Assembly (NCBI GenBank): GCA_964638895.1
Contig: CAZWYY010000007.1
Coordinates: 15,935-79,934, forward strand
Direction of reading: 5' to 3'
From: JAFGGG01 sp964638895
GTDB taxonomy: Bacteria; Spirochaetota; Spirochaetia; SZUA-6; RPPD01
DNA length: 64,000 bases
Shown here piece after piece: positions 57,790-64,000 of this stretch. Position 1 is the stretch's first letter; each line of letters starts with the position of its first letter. The translations under genes were made by a program, and so were the position numbers. Below the pieces are notes generated by a model. That model was not told where the DNA came from. It made no database searches and saw only the letters and a list, made by a program, of their open reading frames with translations.

Positions 57790-58923
57790 ATGGAAAAGGT
57801 TGCCGTGGAATTACAGGGTGATTATGACCTCAAAAGCGTGCAGGGGGCGCTCAGGGCCCTGCTGGGGAAACTTCGGTTCCGAATAAAAAACGGCGCAACC
57901 GTATTCATCAAGCCCAATATCATGTCCCAAAACCGACCTGACCAGCATACCGTTACCCATTACGCGGTGATCGACGCCCTGTGCGCGATCCTGTCCGAAC
58001 ATGGATGCCGCATACTGATCGGCGATTCCATTGCCTTTTTTCAGAAGGGGCTTACCCGCAGGGCGTTCGTCACCACGAAGATCGCCGAGGTTGCACGCAA
58101 ATACGGGGCCGAACTGGCGGCCTTTGACGAGGCGCCGCTGGTAAGGATTACCCGTGGGCTTACGGTGTTTGATGAGCTTTACCTGCCCTCTGTGATTCTT
58201 GAGGCGGATATGGTCATTAATGCCTGTAAGCTGAAAACCCACGGGGGCGGCCTGCGGTTTTCCGGCGCCGTAAAAAACATGTTCGGCTGCCTGCCGGGAG
58301 GGTTCAAGCAAAAGGCCCATATACGGGTAAAAAGCGATTTTGAGCTTTCCGACCTGTTTATCGACATCATGCAGACCGTAAGGCCGGCTTTGCATGTCAT
58401 GGACGCCGTGATCGGCCTTGACGGCGGGCCGTCGGCGCTGGGAAAAGCAAGACGGGTGGGCGCCCTTCTTGCCGCGACAAATCCGGCGGCGTTGGACGCG
58501 GTTGCCTGCGGGATGATCGGCTATGAACCGGAAGAAATCGCCATTCTGGTCAGGGCCAAAGCCCGCGGCCTGATTTCTGATTTTAACAACATAAAGGTTC
58601 TGGGAGCACCCCCGCGGGTATGCTTCAAAAAACTCATTAAAACCCCGCTTCCGGCGCGTAAGAAAAAGGACGGTATGTTTGTGACGGACACCTTTGTATA
58701 TCCCGCCGTGAACATGTCCAAGTGTACCGCTTGCAAAGAGTGTCTGGCCTTTTGTCCCGCAGGGGCAGTGCGTCTGACCGATGCGGGGGCCATAGTAGTT
58801 GATTATAATACATGCATCTTTTGCTACTATTGTTTAAGCGCTTGTAAGGAAGGGGCTTTTTTTATCCGTTCAAGCCCGAAGAATAAATTTATCCGTTTTA
58901 TGCGATTCGTGCTGGGGTTTTGA
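57790..58923 (+). CDS. DUF362 protein fused to a 2x[4Fe-4S] ferredoxin domain
   Basis: A 377-residue protein. The DUF362 domain (about 1-290) shows GATVFIKPNIMSQNRPDQHT, INACKLKTHGGGLRFSGAVK and NMFGCLPGG. The C-terminal ferredoxin (about 305-360) has two CxxCxxCxxxC sites, KCTACKECLAFCPAG and CIFCYYCLSACKEG. DUF362 proteins are common in anaerobes; their reaction is not established. Loss of one motif is not evident. It lies 54 nt after the aminotransferase gene, with GGGAAGG before the ATG, as third gene of the TrmB operon. Confidence 0.85.
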   Translation: MEKVAVELQGDYDLKSVQGALRALLGKLRFRIKNGATVFIKPNIMSQNRPDQHTVTHYAVIDALCAILSEHGCRILIGDSIAFFQKGLTRRAFVTTKIAEVARKYGAELAAFDEAPLVRITRGLTVFDELYLPSVILEADMVINACKLKTHGGGLRFSGAVKNMFGCLPGGFKQKAHIRVKSDFELSDLFIDIMQTVRPALHVMDAVIGLDGGPSALGKARRVGALLAATNPAALDAVACGMIGYEPEEIAILVRAKARGLISDFNNIKVLGAPPRVCFKKLIKTPLPARKKKDGMFVTDTFVYPAVNMSKCTACKECLAFCPAGAVRLTDAGAIVVDYNTCIFCYYCLSACKEGAFFIRSSPKNKFIRFMRFVLGF

Positions 58924-59023
58924 TTAAAAACGGATTCTAAAGGAAACATCAGGTGCAACATAATGGTGGGCAAGGAAATTAATTTATATCGTGGACCGAT
59001 AATTAACACTTCCGGCTTTTTTT

Positions 59024-60028
59024 TCATTTCCAGGGCGTGGAATTGTGCCTTAAAAACTCCAATACCGCATCAACCTGGGTAAAGGCCAGACCCAGCACGG
59101 TGTCGGCGGCCCCGTAGTAGACGGCGATCCGGCCGGTCCGGGCGTCCTGCAACGAGGCACAGGGAAACACGACATTTGGTACGTCTCCCACGCACTCATA
59201 TTGCGTCTGGGGTGAAAGCAGATAGGGGACCGTCCTGCGAATGACCTTCCAGGGCTGTTCCAGGTCAAGCAGTGCGGCGCCCATGCTGTAGACAAAACCG
59301 TTACAGGAGGTAAGCACCCCATGGTAGAACAAGAGCCAGCCCTCCGTGGTTTCAATGGGCACGGGTCCGGCGCCGATCTTGGTGGACTGCCAGCCCGCGG
59401 CAGGCGCCATGACATGGCGGTGGCAGCCCCAGTGAATCAGGTCCGGGCTTTGGCTGTAAAAAATATCGCCGAACGGGGTGTGCGCGGCGTCGCTGGGCCT
59501 GTTCAGCATGGCGTATTTGCCGCCGATCTTTCTGGGGAACAGGACCCCGTTTCTGTTAAAGGGCACAAAGGCGTTTTCAAGCTGACGGTAGGTTTTAAAA
59601 TCGTAGGTGTAGGCCACCCCGATCGTGTAGCCGTGGTATACATTGCACCAGGTGACATAATACCTGTCATCCAGCAGCACCACCCTGGGATCGTACCCCT
59701 CGTAAAACACGCCGATTTCCGGATCATCGCATTTGAACCGTATAAGCTCATCCTCAAAGGTCCATTGGATGCCGTCTGTGCTGAAGCCTGTATGAAGCTG
59801 CATGCGGCGCGCCCTGTTGTCGCAGCGGAACACGCCGGCAAACCCGTCCTTAAAAGGAACAACCGCGCTGTTGAAGATGCTGTTGGCCGAGGGAATGGCG
59901 TCACGGGCCACTATTGGGTTTCCCGCATAGCGCCAGACCACATCAGCGCATCCGGCGGGCCTGTCCTGCCAGGGAATGTTCGGAAGGGCCGGGCCGATGA
60001 TCGTCTGTGTGTTTTTTATATCCGCCAT
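59024..60028 (-). CDS. GH130-family beta-mannoside phosphorylase (or related glycosidase)
   Basis: A 334-residue five-bladed beta-propeller enzyme. Typical GH130 segments are RYAGNPIVARDAIPSANSIF, FNSAVVPFKDGFAGVFRCDN, YEGYDPRVVLLDDRYYVTWC (catalytic Asp region), KYAMLNRPSDAAHTPFGDIF, WQSTKIGAGPVPIETTEGWL and LLFYHGV. The family cleaves beta-mannosyl bonds with phosphate, giving mannose-1-phosphate. Which mannoside is not clear; beta-1,4-mannooligosaccharides or mannosyl-glucose fit the best-known clades. No signal peptide, so it acts in the cytosol on imported oligosaccharide, in keeping with the divergent LacI-transporter operon. ATG 60028 is preferred to a GTG 7 codons earlier. Confidence 0.87.
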   Translation of the reverse strand: MADIKNTQTIIGPALPNIPWQDRPAGCADVVWRYAGNPIVARDAIPSANSIFNSAVVPFKDGFAGVFRCDNRARRMQLHTGFSTDGIQWTFEDELIRFKCDDPEIGVFYEGYDPRVVLLDDRYYVTWCNVYHGYTIGVAYTYDFKTYRQLENAFVPFNRNGVLFPRKIGGKYAMLNRPSDAAHTPFGDIFYSQSPDLIHWGCHRHVMAPAAGWQSTKIGAGPVPIETTEGWLLFYHGVLTSCNGFVYSMGAALLDLEQPWKVIRRTVPYLLSPQTQYECVGDVPNVVFPCASLQDARTGRIAVYYGAADTVLGLAFTQVDAVLEFLRHNSTPWK

Positions 60029-60039
60029 ATACAACCGGA

Positions 60040-60068
60040 AAAGTAACACTGATTGAAAAACTTGTCAA
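60040..60068 (-). promoter_or_regulatory. Possible promoter of the GH130 gene with operator half-site
   Basis: On the minus strand, perfect TTGACA (60068-60063), 17 nt, weak TACTTT (60045-60040). TTCCGGTT follows, resembling half of the LacI-type palindrome at 61471, then ATG at 60028. No Shine-Dalgarno sequence. Confidence 0.35.
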
Positions 60069-60131
60069 TAAACGCATAGACACGCACTGCCGCGGACGGA
60101 TGTCGTATGTATCACGTATTAATACCGCAGT

Positions 60132-60215
60132 AATTCTCATTTTGAACCATTTTATAGTATTAGAGAAAGCTGATGCTATAAAATTATTAAAATATAATCG
60201 TTCAAAATGAGAATT
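60132..60215. repeat. 84-bp element with 16-bp perfect terminal inverted repeats
   Basis: AATTCTCATTTTGAAC (60132-60147) and its exact complement at 60200-60215. Inside, TTTTATAG (60150-60157) pairs with CTATAAAA (60176-60183). It could be a transcribed hairpin or a miniature transposable remnant; no target-site duplication was found. It lies in the 365-bp gap between the GH130 and LacI genes, which holds no coding sequence. Confidence 0.6.
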
Positions 60216-60238
60216 GCCTGTATCTGCAGCTGAGGTAG

Positions 60239-60327
60239 GCAATTTTAAATTTGTTAAATTATATTTTTTAAAATCAATAGCCTTTTTCTGTTTGGATAGT
60301 TTTGACATGGAACAAATTTAAAATTGC
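60239..60327. repeat. 89-bp element with 17-bp perfect terminal inverted repeats
   Basis: GCAATTTTAAATTTGTT (60239-60255) and its exact complement at 60311-60327. The same terminal motif occurs as a closed palindrome at 47519-47539 and once at 8571-8585. A further short repeat, AATTGCCT (60212-60219) with AGGCAATT (60237-60244), links it to the preceding 84-bp element. Confidence 0.6.
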
Positions 60328-60363
60328 TGTTAATACCGGTCCCCGCCTTGTCAATCATGGGAA

Positions 60364-60371
60364 AACCGGTT
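60364..60371. promoter_or_regulatory. Putative LacI-type operator upstream of the lacI-family gene
   Basis: AACCGGTT inside GAAAACCGGTTACTC, 22 bp before the start codon. It shares the palindromic core AACCGGTT with the longer palindrome at 61471-61482, which suggests autoregulation. Confidence 0.45.
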
Positions 60372-60393
60372 ACTCTGGCTGACAAGGATTATT

Positions 60394-61395
60394 ATGAGAC
60401 TGACCATAAAGGATATTGCTGACCTGGCCCGGGTATCTAAAGGCACGGTATCAAAGGCGTTAAACGACAAACCGGGCGTAGGGCAGGCGACTAGGAAAAG
60501 AATTTTCAAACTGATAGAGCAAATGGACTTTCATCCCAATTCCGCGGCCAGGGCCCTGGCCGTGAATAAAACCAATACCATCGGGCTGGTTATCCCGCAT
60601 GAAGCGGGACAGTACCTTATGGGCGCTTACTGGTCCGCCTTGATTACCGCTATCGCGGAGGAGGCCGTGAAAGAGGATTATCACCTTATCCTGTTGACCC
60701 CCCATCATGAGGGTGATATCGAATCCGCGTATAACACCGTGCTGAAGCGAAAATTAGTGGACGGATTGATAGTGGGTTCCGAGCTGTTGGATAAAAAAGC
60801 AGTGTCGTCTTTATCGGCCTACGAAACACCGTTTGTGCTGCTGGGTAAAAGCCCTGATGCCGCGCATTGTTTTGTGGATGTGGACAACTTGGGCGGGGCC
60901 GCGGCCATGACCGCTTACATGATCGCCAGGGGTTTCAGAAGGATAGCCTTCCTGTCGGGACCGCAAAAATATCCATACAACCGTGAAAGGAAACAGGGTT
61001 TTGAACACGCCATGAGGCAAAGCGGGTTGAGTCCGGATTTGGTATATTCGGCGGCCTATTCAACCGACGACGTATTACATGTTATAAAGCGTATAGCGGC
61101 CGAGCCGGATCTGGAAGCGCTTTTTATCGGAGCCGGGGGCGATTTTATGCTTGATTCCGTTCGTGCCCTGCGTGAGTGCCACAAACGTATAAATGATTTT
61201 GGATTTACGGTTTTTGACGATTATCCGTTTTTGGAGTACATGGAGCCCAGGGTAACCGCGGTAAGCCAGCCCATCAAGCAGCTGGGAGTGGAAGCCGTAA
61301 AAATACTTTTCTTACTCATGAATAAACAGGTGCCCGAAGAGCCTTATCGTATCCTGCCCACGACCATTGTGCCGCGCAACTCGTGCGGTGAATAA
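60394..61395 (+). CDS. LacI-family transcriptional repressor
   Basis: A 333-residue protein. The DNA-binding head reads MRLTIKDIADLARVSKGTVS and KALNDKPGVGQATRKRIFKL, and the hinge helix is NSAARALAVNKTNTIGLVIP. The sugar-binding periplasmic-protein-like core follows (about 60-330), with FVDVDNLGGAAAMTAYMIAR and AFLSGPQKYPYNRERKQGF. It is a dimeric repressor released by a sugar ligand. Its place between a beta-mannoside phosphorylase gene and an oligosaccharide-type importer suggests a mannoside inducer. AAGGA 5 nt before the ATG. A TTGACA at 60302 has no matching -10 at a normal distance. Confidence 0.93.
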   Translation: MRLTIKDIADLARVSKGTVSKALNDKPGVGQATRKRIFKLIEQMDFHPNSAARALAVNKTNTIGLVIPHEAGQYLMGAYWSALITAIAEEAVKEDYHLILLTPHHEGDIESAYNTVLKRKLVDGLIVGSELLDKKAVSSLSAYETPFVLLGKSPDAAHCFVDVDNLGGAAAMTAYMIARGFRRIAFLSGPQKYPYNRERKQGFEHAMRQSGLSPDLVYSAAYSTDDVLHVIKRIAAEPDLEALFIGAGGDFMLDSVRALRECHKRINDFGFTVFDDYPFLEYMEPRVTAVSQPIKQLGVEAVKILFLLMNKQVPEEPYRILPTTIVPRNSCGE

Positions 61396-61431
61396 AAATA
61401 ACTGAAAATTCAATATTACGCCTGATAGGCC

Positions 61432-61482
61432 TTGACAACTTTTAAGGATATGGTAGGATAACAGAATAGAGAAACCGGTTTC
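61432..61482 (+). promoter_or_regulatory. Promoter and LacI-type operator of the ABC transporter operon
   Basis: TTGACA (61432-61437), 16 nt, TAGGAT (61454-61459) preceded by TG (extended -10). The perfect palindrome GAAACCGGTTTC (61471-61482) lies just after the expected start site, the classic place for a repressing LacI-family operator. The leader of about 120 nt then holds hairpins AGACAG/CTGTCT (61522-61540) and TTTCCTT/AAGGAAA (61551-61567) before a strong AAAGGAGG. Confidence 0.7.
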
Positions 61483-61590
61483 CTTACTTTATTGTTGTTT
61501 TACGAAATCAGGCATCAGACAAGACAGAAGTCAACTGTCTGTTTAAAAATATTTCCTTGTTAAGGAAAATATAAAAAAAGGAGGTTTTTT

Positions 61591-63058
61591 ATGAAGAAAG
61601 CGATAACCGGAATAATGGTTCTTTTTCCGCTGCTTGTCCTGTTTGTAACCGCTTGCGAACAGGGGCAAGGCGCCGTGTACGAGCGCAGTGAAACCCTTTA
61701 CATCAGCGGATCGGCCTGGGGTCCGCCGACAACCTGGAATCCTTTCCAACCCGGAAGCCTGGCCAATACCACGGGCACAATAGGAAACGTGTATGAGTTT
61801 CTCTTCTCGTTCAATCCTCAAACAGGCGAGTTTATTCCCTGGCTCGCCGAAAGCGGAAAATGGACCGATGCCGACACCTATGCGGTTACACTCAGACAGG
61901 GACTCAAGTGGTCCGACGGGAAGGACCTTACGGCCACAGACGTTATGTTTACGTTTGAACTGGGTAAGAAGTATTCGGCGCTGTGGTTTGCCCCGGTATG
62001 GAACTACCTTACCGGCGTAACTGCGGCTGATGATCACAGCCTGACCTTCACCTTTAAAGATCCGCTTTGCCAGCAACAACATCGCCCTTGGTTCCATTAT
62101 TAAGGGCGAACTTGACCTGAGCAACAACTTCCTGCCGGGCATTGCGGAACTGTCGCAGAAAGGATATGTTGATACCTACTTCGCGCATGCCCCGTTCATG
62201 CTTTCGGCCAACACGGCCGTTTTATTTCTGAACACGACCAAACCGCCGATGAATGACCCGGCCTTCCGCCGGGCACTGGCTTTTGCCATCAATGTGGACG
62301 ACATTGTTAATGTCGCATATGCCCAGCTTGTCAAGGCTTCAAGCCCCACCGGGCTTCTTCCCACCCTGTCCAAGTACGATGACCAGAGTGTGCTTGCCAA
62401 ATATGGTTATAGGTACGATCCGGCAAAAGCCGCACGGATCCTTGAAAGCGCCGGTTATAAGAAGGGCAGCGACGGCTTCTATAAAACCCCGGACGGCAAA
62501 GCCATTGAACTGGAGGTTACCTGCCAGTTCGGATGGACGGACTGGATGGAAGCCATAAATGTTATCGCCTCAAGCGCCCAGGCCGCGGGAATCAACATCA
62601 AGGCCGCGACACCGGATTACGGCGCCTGGAATACGGCGCTTCAGGGCGGCACATTCGATATGACGCTGAACAACTGGGCCGGGATGAGTAATACACCCTG
62701 GACCCTGTATAACCTTCTGTTCAGACATCCGATCCAGGATCAGATGCAAAGCGGCAACTTCGGCAGATATAATGACCAGGAAATGTTCGATCTGGTGGAC
62801 GCGCTTGCCAAGGTGCCCGTTACGGACGAAGCGGGCATGAAGGCGGCCTGCTCGGCTATCCAGAAAAAAATGCTCCAGGACATGCCGGTGATTCCCCTGT
62901 GGTATAATGGTCTTTGGGCCCAATTCAGCAATGCGGTCTGGACCAACTGGCCTACGGAAAAGTCGGCTTCCCCGACGCTTCCTACCACATGGTCCGGATA
63001 CTGGCAGATGGGCGGGCTACAGACCCTCATTAACTTAAAGCCCGCGCCTAAAAAGTAA
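61591..63058 (+). pseudogene. ABC transporter solute-binding lipoprotein (family 5), internally deleted and frameshifted
   Basis: The first frame (61591-62103) gives a lipoprotein signal ending VTAC, then GPPTTWNPFQPGSLANTTG and WSDGKDLTATDVMFTFELG, typical of Opp/Dpp-type binding proteins. It runs out of frame after LTFTFKDPL. From about 62066 a second frame reads FASNNIALGSIIKGELDLSN and continues in good family sequence to 63058 (SQPxTW-type end, PVIPLWYNGLWAQFSNAVW). Together the parts give about 489 codons where 560-600 is usual, so roughly 80-100 residues of the first lobe are missing at the junction near 62060-62066. Promoter, operator, AAAGGAGG and downstream genes are intact, so either a recent deletion or an assembly error. 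Such proteins often bind oligosaccharides in spirochaetes and Thermotoga. Confidence 0.82.
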
Positions 63059-63080
63059 AAAAAAGCGTATTAGATGTTTT

Positions 63081-63117
63081 CCGCTCCTCCTGACGAATCG
63101 GCGGGAGGGGCGGTTTT
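63081..63117 (+). terminator. Attenuating terminator between binding-protein and permease genes
   Basis: CCGCTCCTCC (63081-63090) pairs with GGAGGGGCGG (63104-63113), with one G-U pair, followed by TTTTATT. Such a partial terminator lets the binding-protein gene be transcribed more than the permease gene that follows. Confidence 0.72.
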
Positions 63118-63152
63118 ATTAATTTACTATTCCCCTAGCATAAGGAGGCGGG

Positions 63153-64000
63153 GTGAAACGATATTTCGGCCGAAAACTGGGCATCTATATTCTTACATTT
63201 TTCCTGGCGGTGACGATCGACTGGATGATCCCGCGCTTCATGCCCGGCGATCCTGTCGCCAATATGTTGTCGCGGACCGCGCTCAACGCCGAGGCCGCCC
63301 GGAACATGTACCGCTATTACACACAGGTATTCAGACTTGATCTCCCCATCTGGCGGCAATACCTCAACTTCTGGAACGCCCTTTTTCACGGCGACCTGGG
63401 CACAAGCGTATATCTCTTTCCGCAATCGGTAACAAAGGTCATTATGCGCGCCGTACCGTATGATATCTTTCTTCTGCTTCCGGCCATACTCTTAAGCTGG
63501 CTTGCGGGAAATAAGTTCGGCGCGTTCGCCGCGCGTACTAAACGGCTGAACAACAGCCTGCTGCCGGTCGGGTACATATTAACGGCCACCCCCTATATGT
63601 GGCTGGGAATTTTGCTGGCTTGGTTTTTTGGGATCATCCTTGGGATTTTTCCCATAGCAGGCGCGTACAGTTTCACCATGCAGGCCGGTTTCTCACTGGC
63701 CTTTATCGGGAGCGTGCTGTTGCACTGGTTCCTGCCGTTTACCTCGCTTTTTCTGGTGATGTTCGGCGGCTGGGCGATCGGCATGAGAAACATGATCATC
63801 TACGAGCTTGAGGCGGATTATTCCCACTACCTTGAAGCCCTCGGGGCGCCCAGAAAACTGGTCAGAAAATACGCCTTCAGAAACGCGCTTCTTCCCCAAC
63901 TGAGCGGGCTGGCGCTTCAGCTCGGCGTTATTGTCGCGGGGGCCCTGGTAACGGAGGTCGTGTTTTCATATCCCGGAATCGGCTATCTGCTCCTGGCAGC
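63153..64000 (+). CDS. ABC transporter permease, DppB/OppB family, 5' part
   Basis: Starts at GTG 63153, with AAGGAGG 4 nt upstream, and runs off the right edge (282 codons present). An N-terminal helix (about 10-28) and the family start RFMPGDPVANMLSRTALNAE are followed by GDLGTSVYLFPQSVTKVIM and further helices. The EAA-type loop that contacts the ATPase reads EADYSHYLEALGAPRKLVRK, then FRNALLPQLSGLALQLG and VVFSYPGIGYLLL. It forms half of the importer channel for the substrate of the preceding binding protein. The partner permease and ATPases presumably lie beyond the window. Confidence 0.95.
   Translation, partial: MKRYFGRKLGIYILTFFLAVTIDWMIPRFMPGDPVANMLSRTALNAEAARNMYRYYTQVFRLDLPIWRQYLNFWNALFHGDLGTSVYLFPQSVTKVIMRAVPYDIFLLLPAILLSWLAGNKFGAFAARTKRLNNSLLPVGYILTATPYMWLGILLAWFFGIILGIFPIAGAYSFTMQAGFSLAFIGSVLLHWFLPFTSLFLVMFGGWAIGMRNMIIYELEADYSHYLEALGAPRKLVRKYAFRNALLPQLSGLALQLGVIVAGALVTEVVFSYPGIGYLLLA

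Noticed and set aside
60302..60336. Promoter for the lacI-type gene from TTGACA at 60302
   Set aside because: The -35 match is perfect, but no acceptable -10 occurs at 16-18 nt; the nearest (TAATAC) is 23 nt away and overlaps an inverted-repeat arm.
1..64000. CRISPR array, prophage, insertion sequence or rRNA
   Set aside because: No regularly spaced direct repeats, no transposase, integrase or structural phage genes, and no rRNA-like sequence were seen.

Overview
The window (about 50% GC, tightly packed genes on both strands, many ATGA/GTGA overlaps) looks like a chromosomal segment of a free-living or gut-type spirochaete (Treponema/Spirochaetales-like), probably an anaerobic sugar fermenter. 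This rests on the gene content: a Treponema-type trans-2-enoyl-CoA reductase (FabV/TER), an Nqr-type redox pump, NifS/NifU-type Fe-S assembly, rubredoxin, OpcA with Zwf, paired paraslipins with NfeD, and a lipoprotein-led Opp-type ABC importer beside a LacI regulator and a GH130 phosphorylase. No taxonomic marker such as rRNA is present, so the assignment is inference. I found no tRNA, rRNA, CRISPR, phage or intact insertion sequence.

Layout. 1-8490: 3' part of an HrpA-type helicase, a cNMP-binding regulator, an SLBB export protein, an NfeD/two-paraslipin operon, and htpG. 8491-14484: a palindrome-rich gap, a malate/lactate dehydrogenase-family gene, birA, a large unknown protein, and groEL without groES or CIRCE. 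14537-22901: a 98-residue unknown, a tandem-HTH MerR regulator, a lipid-type glycosyltransferase, yajC-secD-secF, a phosphoesterase and transketolase. 22957-27678: pgl-opcA-zwf and a decayed MFS exporter. 27770-30427: rubredoxin, an Rrf2/IscR-like regulator, cysteine desulfurase and a NifU-BFD scaffold. 30563-34889: nqrBCDEF plus one unknown gene, without nqrA. 35019-39862: DUF218 protein, STAS protein, membrane acyltransferase, TetR-Nudix, fabV with a large palindromic operator. 39937-47512: MscS channel, AraC-GyrI regulator, GH30 glycosidase, APH-like kinase, beta-CASP nuclease and DHH phosphodiesterase.

47563-53548 is a five-gene, overlapping histidine-kinase/response-regulator operon with no DNA-binding output domain. 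Divergent from it is a seven-helix membrane protein ending in a LuxR helix-turn-helix. 54572-58923 holds an unknown membrane protein divergent from a TrmB regulator-aminotransferase-DUF362 ferredoxin operon; a 13-bp inverted repeat covers both promoters. 59024-64000 is a sugar locus: GH130 phosphorylase, LacI regulator, operator-like CCGG palindromes, a broken ABC binding-protein gene and a permease that runs off the end.

Two window-wide patterns stand out. First, several genes without a Shine-Dalgarno sequence have a sigma70-like promoter whose -10 box ends about 8-10 nt before the start codon, which suggests leaderless transcripts. Second, a roughly 50-bp repeat that can fold as a bidirectional terminator (core GGAAGCGTTAGCGGAGGC between AAAAAGCCACC and GGTGGTTTTT) recurs at five gene ends.
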